DNA of 20,107 nt from Gammaproteobacteria bacterium. Its GTDB lineage: Bacteria > Pseudomonadota > Gammaproteobacteria > Steroidobacterales > GCA-2729495. The notes beneath the pieces are model-generated. The model was not told the DNA's origin, ran no database searches, and saw only the letters and a list, made by a program, of their open reading frames with translations. The stretch covers positions 1 through 20,107 of the forward strand of contig JAUIEY010000010.1 of NCBI GenBank assembly GCA_030429685.1. The letters run 5' to 3'. Shown one piece after another: positions 8,401-16,171 of this stretch (position 1 is its first letter; each line of letters opens with the position of its first letter). Position numbers and translations under genes: made by a program.

Positions 8401-11400
8401 CTGCTGATCCGGATGAACTGCGCCGGCGCCTGGCAGCGCAATTGCCGGAGTACATGGTGCCGAGTGCAATCATGATGCTGGAGCAGTTGCCGTTCACCGC
8501 GAACGGCAAGCTTGACCGGGCGGCATTGCCGGTGCCGCCGGTTTCGCGAACTGCAACGGCGGCCTACCGGGAACCGGCGGGCAACACGGAGCAGACGCTG
8601 GCGCGCATCTGGTGCGACGTGCTTGGCGTGGAACGCCCGGGTGCTGACGATAATTTTTTTGCGCTGGGCGGGCATTCATTGCTGGCGACGCGCATCATGG
8701 CCCGGGTGCGCGATGCCTGCGACACATCCGTGCCGCTGCGGGCATTGTTTGACAATCCGACCATAGCCGGACTGGCGCGCATGGTGGATGCCGCCGGCAA
8801 TGACGACGCACTGCCGTTGCGACCGCGTCCGGCGAGCATGACTGTGCCGCCCGTGTCCTGGCCGCAGCAGCGTCTGTTGATGCTGGACAAGCTGGAGCCA
8901 GGCAATACCGCATACAACCTGTATAGCGTGGCGCGCCTTACCGGGCCGCTGGATATCGATACCCTGCAATGTGCCGTGGATGCCACGGTTGCGCGGCACG
9001 AGTCATTGCGCACCGTGTTTGCCGAACATGACGGCGAGCCCGTGCAGATTATTCAGCCGCTCACGCGGGTTCCGGTCGAGCTGGCGGATGCCGGCGATGG
9101 CGCCCTTGAAGCCCGGCTCGGTGCGCTGATAAATGTGCCGTTTGATTTGTCCCGCGGTCCGTTGCTACGTGTGCATCTGCTGCGCGACGCGGTTGCAGCG
9201 GACGGCCGCGACCGACACATTTTGTTGCTGCTGATGCACCACATTGTTGCTGACGGCTGGTCGGTGCAACGGCTGCTGCGCGAATTGCAACAACACTATC
9301 GCGCCGGTCGCGCAGGCACAGTCGCGGCGTTACCCGAACTGCCGTTGCAATATGCCGATTTCGCCTGCTGGCAGCGTGAAGAACTGGCTGCCGGTGCGCT
9401 GCACGCGGCGGAACAGTACTGGGCAAAGCAATTGCGCGATCTGCCGCCGTGGTTCGGCCTGACACCGGATTACCAGCGCCCGGCGGTGCAGAGTTACCGC
9501 GGGCATTGGGTCAGTCGACCGGTGGATGTCGCATTGCTGAACAGGCTGGAGCAGTTCGCCGCAGACCAGTCGGCAACTTTGTTCATGGTGATGCTGACAG
9601 CTTTCAAGGCAACCTTATTGCGCCATACCGGCAATCGCGACGTGGTGGTTGGCACGCCGGTCGCGGGGCGCACGCATACCGACCTGGAGCCGTTAATCGG
9701 TTGCTTCCTCAACACGCTGGTGCTGCGCACCCGTTGTGCTGCAAATCCCGATTTTACTGCCATGCTGGCCGCTGTGCGCCAAACTGCCCTGGATGCTTTC
9801 CAGCACCAGTTGCTGCCGTTTGAAAAACTTCTCGAGCTTCTGCAGCCGCCGCGCACGGCTGCGTACACACCGCTGGTTCAGGTCATGTTTAATCTGCACA
9901 ACGAGCGGGAGGAGTTGCCGGGTCTGCCGGATGTAGCAGTGGAGCCAATACTGTTACAGCGTGCCGCTGCGAAATTTGATTTGTCGGTCGCTATTACCGC
10001 GACTGACAATGGTCTTGTCATCGGTTTTGAATACAACCGCGATTTGTACACTGCCGGGCGCATGGCGACGGTGCTGGATGACTACCTGCTGTTGCTGGAA
10101 GCCATGGTCGCCGATCCTGCGGCAAAGCCGGCCGATATTCGTTTGTGTGAGGCGTCAGCGAAGGCGGAGCGCCGGGCAGCTGTTGCGCATCTGCCGGCAT
10201 TCGATGGCGGTAATTACGCCTCGGTACCGCAGCGATTTGCCGCTGTCGCCAGTCGTTATGCAGACCGGGTAGCCTTGCGCGACCGGCAGCGCAGCCTGAC
10301 TTATGGTGAGCTTTCTGCTCAGGTCGCAGCCATTGCCGCGACGATAAATGCGGCACGGCATGAGCCGGCTGCCGCCTCGCAATCTCCCGCTGCCGATGCT
10401 GCAGCACCCATGACGGCCGTCCTGCTGGGTCATGATGTGGGGATGCCTGCCGTGCTATTGGGTGTGCTGCAAAGCGGTTGCGCTTACGTGCCGCTGGATC
10501 CTGCCGCGCCGCCGGCCCACAGTTGCCGCATCATGGCAACCGCCGGAGCCGACCTGATCGTCACTGATACAGCCCATGCGCCGGCAGCGAGGGACATCGC
10601 GGCTGATGCCGGCGCCCGCGTTGTGGTGGTGTCTGCCGAATGCACTGCCGGCGATAGCGTTTCGCCCATGGTCGGTATGCAGGCAGATAGTGAAGCCGAT
10701 TGCGAGGCCGACACACTGGCCTATGTGCTGTTTACGTCAGGTTCCACCGGCGAGCCGAAGGGTGTGATGCAGACGCATGCCAACCTGTTGCAACACATCG
10801 CAACTTACAGTCAGTCTCTTGCTATCACGGCAACGGATACGCTGAGCCTGATTCCCGGCTACGGCTTTGATGCGGCAGTGATGGATATATACGGCGCACT
10901 GCTGAGTGGCGCCTGTCTGCAGATCATTGACCTGCAGGAGCTGCCTGCGGCAGACGAACTGGAGCAGCTGCTGCGCACGGTCAGTGTGCTGCACATGACG
11001 CCGACCGTGTTGCGTTATCTGCTGCATGAACGCGATTCGCAGGCTGCGCCGCTGCCCGCGCGAGCTTTGGTGCTCGGCGGCGAGGCGGCGAGTTATCGCG
11101 ACTTTGAGTTGTTCAACCGGCATTTTGCGCCGGGCAGTTGCTTTGTGAACGGTCTCGGCCCGTCTGAGTCCACCCTGGCATTGCAGTTTGTTGCGCAGCA
11201 TGGTGATGCATTGCCGGGCCGCCAGGTGCCGGTGGGCCGGCCGGTGCCGGGATGCGCGGCGTTGTTGCTGGACGAGCAGGGTGAGCCGGCGGGTGTCTGC
11301 GGGGAACTGGTATTGCGCAGCCGGTACATCAGCCCCGGCTACCTCAATATGCCTGCATTGACCGCGCAGAAAATGCATCCTGATGCATTGTCCGGCGACA

Positions 11401-14400
11401 CGCTGTATTACACGGGCGACCGGGTCTGGCGCAGGCCCGACGGCCAACTGGTTTATGCCGGGCGGCTCGACGGGCAGGTAAAAATTCGCGGGCAGCGGGT
11501 AGAGCCGGGCGCCATAGAAACTGCGCTTGGTGCACAACCCGGTGTGGAACGGTGCGCTGTACTTGCTGACGGTGAGCGGCTAACAGCTTATTTCTGTGGC
11601 GAGGCTGAGGGCAGTGAGCTGCGCCTGGCACTGCAGGCAGTGTTACCGGCGCCGCTGATTCCCGCTCGGTTCGTCAGGCTTGCCCGATTGCCGCTATTGC
11701 CGAACGGCAAGGTTGACCGGCGCCGCGTGGCCGAGCATGGCGCGTCGGCCGCCGATACGAATGTTGATGCCGGCGAACATGCCGTTCCCGTCTCAGCGAC
11801 GGAAATCAAACTGGCAACAATGTGGGCAGAACTGCTCGGCCACGGCGCACCCGGCAGACACGATGATTTTTTTGCGCATGGCGGCCATTCCCTGCTGGCC
11901 ATGCGTTTATTGGCGCGGGTGCGTGACAGCTTTGCGGTCACAATCTCCCTGCGCACATTTTTTGCTGCGCCGACGGTCGCGGGCCTTGCCGCTGCGCTGG
12001 CAGCCGCCGGTTCTGCCTCGCGCAATGCAGAATCTTCTGCGCCGGTCTTGCGCCCGCGTGACAGCAGCGCAGGTCTGCCGCCATTGTCATGGGCGCAGCA
12101 GCGCCTCTGGTTTCTTGATCGTCTGGAGCCGGACAACGCAGCGTATAACCTGCACTGGGCGGCGCGCTTCGATGGCATGCCTGACACGCAACATCTGCAG
12201 CAGGCGTTGCTCGATCTGCAGCAACGCCACGAATCGCTGCGTACTGCATTTGCCGATCACGCTGGGGAACCGGTACAGGTTATACACAGTGCTGCGGAAA
12301 TCTCACTGCGGCACGAACATTTGCGTGGCGCCGATGACGCAGAATTGCAACGGCGCATGCTGGAACGGGTGCGCATTCCCTTTGACCTGCGCTCCGCGCC
12401 ACTGCTGCGGGTCTATTTGCTGGAACTGGGGCCGGATGACGCCGTGCTGCTGCTGGTTATGCATCACATCATTGCGGATGGCTGGTCCATGGGCGTGTTG
12501 TTTGACGAACTGAGCGCATTGTATGCAGCGCGCACTTGCGGCCGACCGGCAGCGCTGCCTGAACTGCCGGTGCAATACGCTGATTTCGCGTTGTGGCAAC
12601 AGCGCTGGCTGAGCGGCGCGACCCTGCAGCGGCAGCAGGCCTACTGGGCGCAACAGCTTGCCGAACTGCCGCCGTTGCTGGAACTGCCGCTGGATTACCC
12701 GCGTCCACCGGTGCAGCGGTTTCGCGGTGCCTGGGTAAATCGTCAGTTCGACGCCACACTGCTGCAGCAACTGCAGCAACTTGCCAGTGCCGAAGGCGCC
12801 ACTCTGTTTATGGTATTGCTGGCGGCTTTCAAAGTATTGCTGATGCGCCACACCGGGCGCACGGACATGGTGGTGGGCGCGCCCGTAGCGGGGCGCAACC
12901 GGGCGGAAACCGAAAACCTGATCGGCTTTTTTCTGAATACCCTGGTGTTACGCACCGCTATTGATCCCGATGCTTCGTTCCGCGCGGTGCTGGCAGCCGT
13001 GCGGCAAACCACGCTGGAAGCATATGATCATCAGGATTTGCCCTTCGAAAAACTACTGGAGCTGTTGCAACCGGCGCGCAGCACGGCTCACTCGCCGCTG
13101 GTGCAGGTCACTATTAATTTGCACAACGAACCGGCCGGCCGGCTGACGCTTGATGAACTGACGGCTCGGGTGCTGCAACTGGATCGCGGTACATCCAAAT
13201 TTGACCTCGCGCTGGCACTGGTCGAAGGACAGGATGGGCTGCAGGCCGGGATTGAGTACAACACCGATCTGTTTGATACCGCCACTGTTGCCGGTCTGTT
13301 GCAACATCTGGGCGAGTTGCTGGAAGGCTTCTGTGCCGAGCCGGATTTACCGGTGAGTCAGGCGCGCCTGTCAGCCACTGCGCCGCCGGTGAAATTCACG
13401 CAGCCGTTTGCCGCCATGCCGGCGAGCATTACGCAGCAGACCCTGGTACAACGCTTCACCGCTGTGGCGCGCCGCTATCCACAGCATGCGGCAGTGCGCA
13501 TGGCCGGTGCGACGTTGACCTACGCACAACTCGACGGGCTGGCGAATGCACTGGCAACAAAGCTGGTAGCAGCGGGGCAAGCGCGCACCGCAATTTTGCT
13601 GGGTCACGAGGTCAGCGCGGTGGTGGCCATGCTCGGAGTGCTAAAGGCCGGTCAGGCCTATGTGCCGCTGGACCGGCATGCGCCGCCCGCGCGCCTGCGT
13701 CAGGTTATTGCTGCCGCGGGTGCAGGAGCCGTGGTAACCGATGCACAGCATGCAGCGCTATTGCCGGCTGAAGTGACCGCGGAGTTGCCGGTATTGCTGC
13801 TCAGTGACAGCGACCAGCCTGCGGCCGCGGCGCCGGATGTTGATATTGAACCGGACTCACTGGCCTATGTGCTGTTTACCTCAGGTTCAACCGGCGAGCC
13901 CAAGGGTGTCATGCAGTCGCATGCGGGCGTGCTGCACCATACGCGGGTCTATAGCAATGCCCTGCATCTGCAGCCGCAGGATCGCCTGACCCTGTTATCT
14001 GCCTATGGCTTTGATGCTGCGGTGATGGATATATTTGGCGCCCTGTTGAATGGTGCCTGCCTTTATCCGCTGGACTTGCGCAGCGAATCGTATCCGGGGC
14101 AGCTGCTGGACCGTATGTCCGATGCAGGCATAACGGTGCTGCATGCAACGCCGACAGTATTTCGCTACCTGATGCGCAGCAAAGTGTGCCGGCATGAACT
14201 CGATGCCGTGCGCGCGGTCGTGCTCGGCGGCGAGGAAGCGCATGGTAGTGACTTTGATCTGTTTCGTCGCCAGTTTGCGCCGCCGGCTGTTTTTATCAAT
14301 GGCCTGGGACCTTCTGAATCAACCACGGCCGTGCAGTTTTTTGCTGATCACCAGACGCGGCTGCCCGGCGGCCTGGTGCCGGTCGGTGAGGCAGTCGCAG

Positions 14401-15188
14401 ATACGGAATTGCAGGTTCTGGATGCCGCCGGCACTCCCACCGGTCTGACCGGAGAACTGGCGGTCATCAGCCGATATTTGGCGCAAGGCTACTGGCAACT
14501 GCCGGACCTTACCGCGGCGCGCTTCCGCGATCTGCCCGATGGCAGGCGCATGTACCTGACCGGCGATCTGGTGCGACGACTGCCGGACGGGCAATTGGTG
14601 TTTCTCGGCCGCCTCGACGACCAGGTGAAACTGCGCGGCATACGTGTGGAACCGGCGGAGATAGAAGCCGCGCTGCTTGCTGTTCCCGGGGTCGACAGCG
14701 CAGCAGTTCTGTTGCTCGACAATGGCCCGGGCGGTGCCGCCCGCCTGGCTGCCTGGTACACGGGCACCGCCGAGCGCAAGCCATTGCGCGATGCGTTGCG
14801 GGCGAGTTTGCCGGATTTCATGATCCCCGGCGCGCTGGTCAGAATTGACTCGCTGCCGCTGACAGCCAACGGCAAGCTTGATCGCCACCAACTTCCGGAA
14901 CCTGACTGGGAGCGTGATGCGGCGAGTGAATTTGTCGCGCCGCGTACACCGACGGAGGAACGTCTGTCAGCAATCTGGTCGGACGTGCTCGGGGTGCAGA
15001 AGATCAGTGTTCACGACGACTTCTTCGAGCTCGGCGGTCACTCACTGCTCGCTGCCCAGCTGGCTGCCCGGGTCAACGAATCCATGCAGGTGGTATTACC
15101 GCTGCGCAGATTGTTCGATTCACCGACAGTGGCGCAGATCGCGGAGCATATCGAGACATTGCAATGGGCAATGCGCGCAGCCGAATAA
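5439..15188 (+). CDS. Non-ribosomal peptide synthetase, three modules: docking-(C-A-PCP)x3, no release domain
   Basis: This 3249-residue enzyme starts at GTG 5439, overlapping the previous stop by four bases. Residues 4-54 look like a TubC_N docking domain. Each module has C, A and PCP. HHxxxDG is intact in all three C domains (residues 203-209, 1267-1273 and 2342-2348), and their RHExLRT motifs fit the LCL type, so L-residues are expected. PCP serines are 1080, 2151 and 3202, all in GGHS. Pocket residues aligned by eye to GrsA are D-I-E-S-V-G-T-V-V-K (first A), D-A-M-H-V-G-G-L-A-K (second) and D-A-M-H-V-G-G-T-A-K (third). The acidic E in the first hints weakly at a basic side chain. I do not recognise the substrate of the other two, which look alike. 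The first A domain carries TSGTSGMPKG instead of TSGSTG. There is no E, TE or R domain, so the chain must pass to another protein or leave by a free-standing enzyme. Confidence 0.96.
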   Translation: MTAMELIAQLRAKGIRLRVHDGALEVDAPKGSLDEPLRREIMAHKPELLRLLSWSRRSGSATAVALQPADRSQALPLSWAQQRLWFLDQLEPGNAAYNISWTVRLNGALDTEQLRAALADVINRHEVLRTVFPAADGNAVVAIREHAPVELPVEDMHEASDEQLRARLADLAGCKFDLAHGPLLRASLLRLGEREHILLIVVHHIVADGASMRILFRELAACYEARLTGVPAELAQLPVQYADYAVWQRRWLDSAEIDQQSAYWQRQLAGLPPLLELPTDRPRAAAMRYRGASVLRVLPADLAADLRRLSREHGCTLFMTMLAAFFVLLQRYAGREDLVVGTPLGGRSRTQLEGLIGFFVNTVVLRADLGGDPAFAELLQHVREVALEAHANQDLPFEKLVELLQPERELSYAPIFQVMFDLQEEPRWKLPVRSLEVIPEVVFSSRTASFDLTLSVRQAEQGLDAMFEYDTDLFDEASIEALAQRYQTLLEAIVLDAGQPLSQLPLVDPGARRRQVHAWNTAQRDYPATSTIADLFEARAAAQCQAPALIDGRRSYSYAELNAAANRISADLRAGGVTADATVAICARRCAETFAAIVGVHKAGGCVVPLDPAYPDERLAFMLQDSGAAWLLHHPDDHELAATLCNGMQQINCLQVRLEPDIDVSAAPPNPVPAAAVKNLAYLMYTSGTSGMPKGAELEHGGLVNYITQLADFTATGSADRILQFASLSFDIAIEESLTALLNGAALVLRSAEMTHSLQDFVAGCERDAISWLSLPTAWWHELCEALERQEVSLPESLRTVVIGGEKADLQALRKWQRHAGQVRLFNTYGPTETSVVAAWAEIGNLDTRIVTDIPLGLPVPNVRVWIMDARLQPVPEGLPGEICIAGPGVARGYRQRPALSAEKFVSVILPDGSRQRIYRTGDRARYVQGQGLVFLGRSDAQLKVRGHRVEPGEIEAVLAAQPGVGRCAVVPVGDAAMARLVAYATGTADPDELRRRLAAQLPEYMVPSAIMMLEQLPFTANGKLDRAALPVPPVSRTATAAYREPAGNTEQTLARIWCDVLGVERPGADDNFFALGGHSLLATRIMARVRDACDTSVPLRALFDNPTIAGLARMVDAAGNDDALPLRPRPASMTVPPVSWPQQRLLMLDKLEPGNTAYNLYSVARLTGPLDIDTLQCAVDATVARHESLRTVFAEHDGEPVQIIQPLTRVPVELADAGDGALEARLGALINVPFDLSRGPLLRVHLLRDAVAADGRDRHILLLLMHHIVADGWSVQRLLRELQQHYRAGRAGTVAALPELPLQYADFACWQREELAAGALHAAEQYWAKQLRDLPPWFGLTPDYQRPAVQSYRGHWVSRPVDVALLNRLEQFAADQSATLFMVMLTAFKATLLRHTGNRDVVVGTPVAGRTHTDLEPLIGCFLNTLVLRTRCAANPDFTAMLAAVRQTALDAFQHQLLPFEKLLELLQPPRTAAYTPLVQVMFNLHNEREELPGLPDVAVEPILLQRAAAKFDLSVAITATDNGLVIGFEYNRDLYTAGRMATVLDDYLLLLEAMVADPAAKPADIRLCEASAKAERRAAVAHLPAFDGGNYASVPQRFAAVASRYADRVALRDRQRSLTYGELSAQVAAIAATINAARHEPAAASQSPAADAAAPMTAVLLGHDVGMPAVLLGVLQSGCAYVPLDPAAPPAHSCRIMATAGADLIVTDTAHAPAARDIAADAGARVVVVSAECTAGDSVSPMVGMQADSEADCEADTLAYVLFTSGSTGEPKGVMQTHANLLQHIATYSQSLAITATDTLSLIPGYGFDAAVMDIYGALLSGACLQIIDLQELPAADELEQLLRTVSVLHMTPTVLRYLLHERDSQAAPLPARALVLGGEAASYRDFELFNRHFAPGSCFVNGLGPSESTLALQFVAQHGDALPGRQVPVGRPVPGCAALLLDEQGEPAGVCGELVLRSRYISPGYLNMPALTAQKMHPDALSGDTLYYTGDRVWRRPDGQLVYAGRLDGQVKIRGQRVEPGAIETALGAQPGVERCAVLADGERLTAYFCGEAEGSELRLALQAVLPAPLIPARFVRLARLPLLPNGKVDRRRVAEHGASAADTNVDAGEHAVPVSATEIKLATMWAELLGHGAPGRHDDFFAHGGHSLLAMRLLARVRDSFAVTISLRTFFAAPTVAGLAAALAAAGSASRNAESSAPVLRPRDSSAGLPPLSWAQQRLWFLDRLEPDNAAYNLHWAARFDGMPDTQHLQQALLDLQQRHESLRTAFADHAGEPVQVIHSAAEISLRHEHLRGADDAELQRRMLERVRIPFDLRSAPLLRVYLLELGPDDAVLLLVMHHIIADGWSMGVLFDELSALYAARTCGRPAALPELPVQYADFALWQQRWLSGATLQRQQAYWAQQLAELPPLLELPLDYPRPPVQRFRGAWVNRQFDATLLQQLQQLASAEGATLFMVLLAAFKVLLMRHTGRTDMVVGAPVAGRNRAETENLIGFFLNTLVLRTAIDPDASFRAVLAAVRQTTLEAYDHQDLPFEKLLELLQPARSTAHSPLVQVTINLHNEPAGRLTLDELTARVLQLDRGTSKFDLALALVEGQDGLQAGIEYNTDLFDTATVAGLLQHLGELLEGFCAEPDLPVSQARLSATAPPVKFTQPFAAMPASITQQTLVQRFTAVARRYPQHAAVRMAGATLTYAQLDGLANALATKLVAAGQARTAILLGHEVSAVVAMLGVLKAGQAYVPLDRHAPPARLRQVIAAAGAGAVVTDAQHAALLPAEVTAELPVLLLSDSDQPAAAAPDVDIEPDSLAYVLFTSGSTGEPKGVMQSHAGVLHHTRVYSNALHLQPQDRLTLLSAYGFDAAVMDIFGALLNGACLYPLDLRSESYPGQLLDRMSDAGITVLHATPTVFRYLMRSKVCRHELDAVRAVVLGGEEAHGSDFDLFRRQFAPPAVFINGLGPSESTTAVQFFADHQTRLPGGLVPVGEAVADTELQVLDAAGTPTGLTGELAVISRYLAQGYWQLPDLTAARFRDLPDGRRMYLTGDLVRRLPDGQLVFLGRLDDQVKLRGIRVEPAEIEAALLAVPGVDSAAVLLLDNGPGGAARLAAWYTGTAERKPLRDALRASLPDFMIPGALVRIDSLPLTANGKLDRHQLPEPDWERDAASEFVAPRTPTEERLSAIWSDVLGVQKISVHDDFFELGGHSLLAAQLAARVNESMQVVLPLRRLFDSPTVAQIAEHIETLQWAMRAAE
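5448..5600 (+). other. TubC_N-like N-terminal docking domain
   Basis: The first 54 residues before the first C domain read ELIAQLRAKGIRLRVHDG, then LEVDAPKGSLDEPLRREI, then HKPELLRLL. This is the helix / beta-hairpin / APKG / helix pattern of the TubC_N family, which binds the C-terminal tail of the upstream synthetase. It supports a direct protein-protein handover from the first synthetase. Confidence 0.75.
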
Positions 15189-15195
15189 CAACCGC

Positions 15196-16068
15196 TCAGT
15201 CTTTCTGCCGCATGATGTTGAGCAGGTAATCTCCGTAGCCGCTTTTAGCCAGCGGCCTGGCGAGCTGCTGCAATTCAGTGTCACTGATAAAACCCATGCG
15301 CCAGGCGATCTCTTCGGGCGAGGCTATCTTGAATCCCTGCCGTTGCTCTATTGTTTGCACGAATTCGGCTGCCTGCAGCAGTGACTCGTGCGTGCCGGTA
15401 TCCAGCCAGGCATAGCCGCGCCCCAGCTTTTCGACGTTCAGCTCACCCAGTTTCAGGTAGTGATCGTTGATGTCGGTGATTTCCAGTTCGCCGCGTGCCG
15501 ACGGTTTAAGTCCGGCTGCAATGTCGCAGACCCGGTTGTCGTAGAAATACATGCCGGTGACTGCCCAGCTGGAACGTGGCCGGGCCGGTTTTTCCTCAAT
15601 GCTGATGGCATTGCCGCCGGCATCAAACTCCACCACACCGAAGTCCTGCGGATTCGAGACCCGATACGCGAGCACCGATGCGCCGTGATCGGCAGCGGCC
15701 AGCCGTTGCAGTTTGGCGCCGAACTCGGGGCCGTAGAAAATGTTGTCACCAAGAATTAATGAGCAGCTGTCAGCGCCGATAAAGTCGCGGCCGATTATAA
15801 AAGCCTGTGCCAGGCCTTCCGGTTCCGGCTGCACGGCATAGTGGAGATCCAGCCCCCATTGCCTGCCATCGCCCAGCAACTCCTGAAACTGCCCGGCATC
15901 ATGCGGCGTGGTAATAACAAGAATAGTGCGTATGCCCGCCAGCATCATGGTGGACAGCGGATAGTAAATCATCGGTTTATCGTAAACCGGCAGAATCTGT
16001 TTGCTCACGGCGCGGGTGACCGGGTAGAGCCGGGTGCCTGACCCCCCGGCGAGGATGATGCCTTTCAT
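15196..16068 (-). CDS. rfbA: Glucose-1-phosphate thymidylyltransferase (RmlA/RfbA)
   Basis: This cytoplasmic enzyme joins glucose-1-phosphate and dTTP to give dTDP-glucose, the first step to dTDP-L-rhamnose. From ATG 16068 the protein is 290 residues, the usual family length. It opens with MKGIILAGGSGTRLYPVT (nucleotide-binding loop, with the SKQILPVYDKPMIYYPLS stretch following). It also has QPEPEGLAQAF, LGDNIFYG, EEKP, ITDINDHYL and WLDTGTHESL, all family signatures. The frame stays open upstream to 16308, but that extension is low-complexity, overlaps rfbB and precedes the conserved MKGI start, so I reject it. An AGGGG lies 12 bases before the ATG, a rather long spacing. The gene is last in the hemB-hemL-rfbC-rfbB-rfbA run and ends 7 bp from the converging NRPS stop. 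Confidence 0.97.
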   Translation of the reverse strand: MKGIILAGGSGTRLYPVTRAVSKQILPVYDKPMIYYPLSTMMLAGIRTILVITTPHDAGQFQELLGDGRQWGLDLHYAVQPEPEGLAQAFIIGRDFIGADSCSLILGDNIFYGPEFGAKLQRLAAADHGASVLAYRVSNPQDFGVVEFDAGGNAISIEEKPARPRSSWAVTGMYFYDNRVCDIAAGLKPSARGELEITDINDHYLKLGELNVEKLGRGYAWLDTGTHESLLQAAEFVQTIEQRQGFKIASPEEIAWRMGFISDTELQQLARPLAKSGYGDYLLNIMRQKD

Positions 16069-16082
16069 TTGCTTAGGGTTCC

Positions 16083-16142
16083 CCTTGCCTATTTCCTTGC
16101 CTGATTCCTTGCCTAATTCCTTGTCAGATCCCTTACCTGATG
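16083..16142. repeat. 12-bp imperfect tandem repeat, five units, in the rfbB-rfbA spacer
   Basis: On the + strand the units are ccttgcctattt, ccttgcctgatt, ccttgcctaatt, ccttgtcagatc and ccttacctgatg, followed by a partial cttgg. Read on the coding (-) strand, each unit carries an AAGGAA- or AAGGGA-like core, so Shine-Dalgarno-like sequences recur every 12 bases upstream of the rfbA start. The array fills most of the 103-bp spacer (16069-16171). Confidence 0.85.
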
Positions 16143-16171
16143 CTTGGCTGCTTTGAGCAGGCAAAGACCGA

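Noticed and set aside
10737..11537. 266-residue minus-strand open frame
   Set aside because: Antisense to the second A domain of the second synthetase; composition typical of a shadow frame.
5240..11873. T7 runs at 5241-5247, 8654-8660 and 11867-11873 as possible frameshift or phase-variation sites
   Set aside because: All three encode the conserved Phe-Phe of the PCP motif, and the frame continues intact after each; codon choice explains them.
15150..15195. Thioesterase, reductase or terminal condensation domain at the end of the second synthetase
   Set aside because: Fewer than 50 residues follow the last PCP serine, and no GxSxG or Rossmann motif is present.
16083..16142. CRISPR-like repeat
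   Set aside because: Units are 12 bp, directly adjacent and imperfect, with no spacers.
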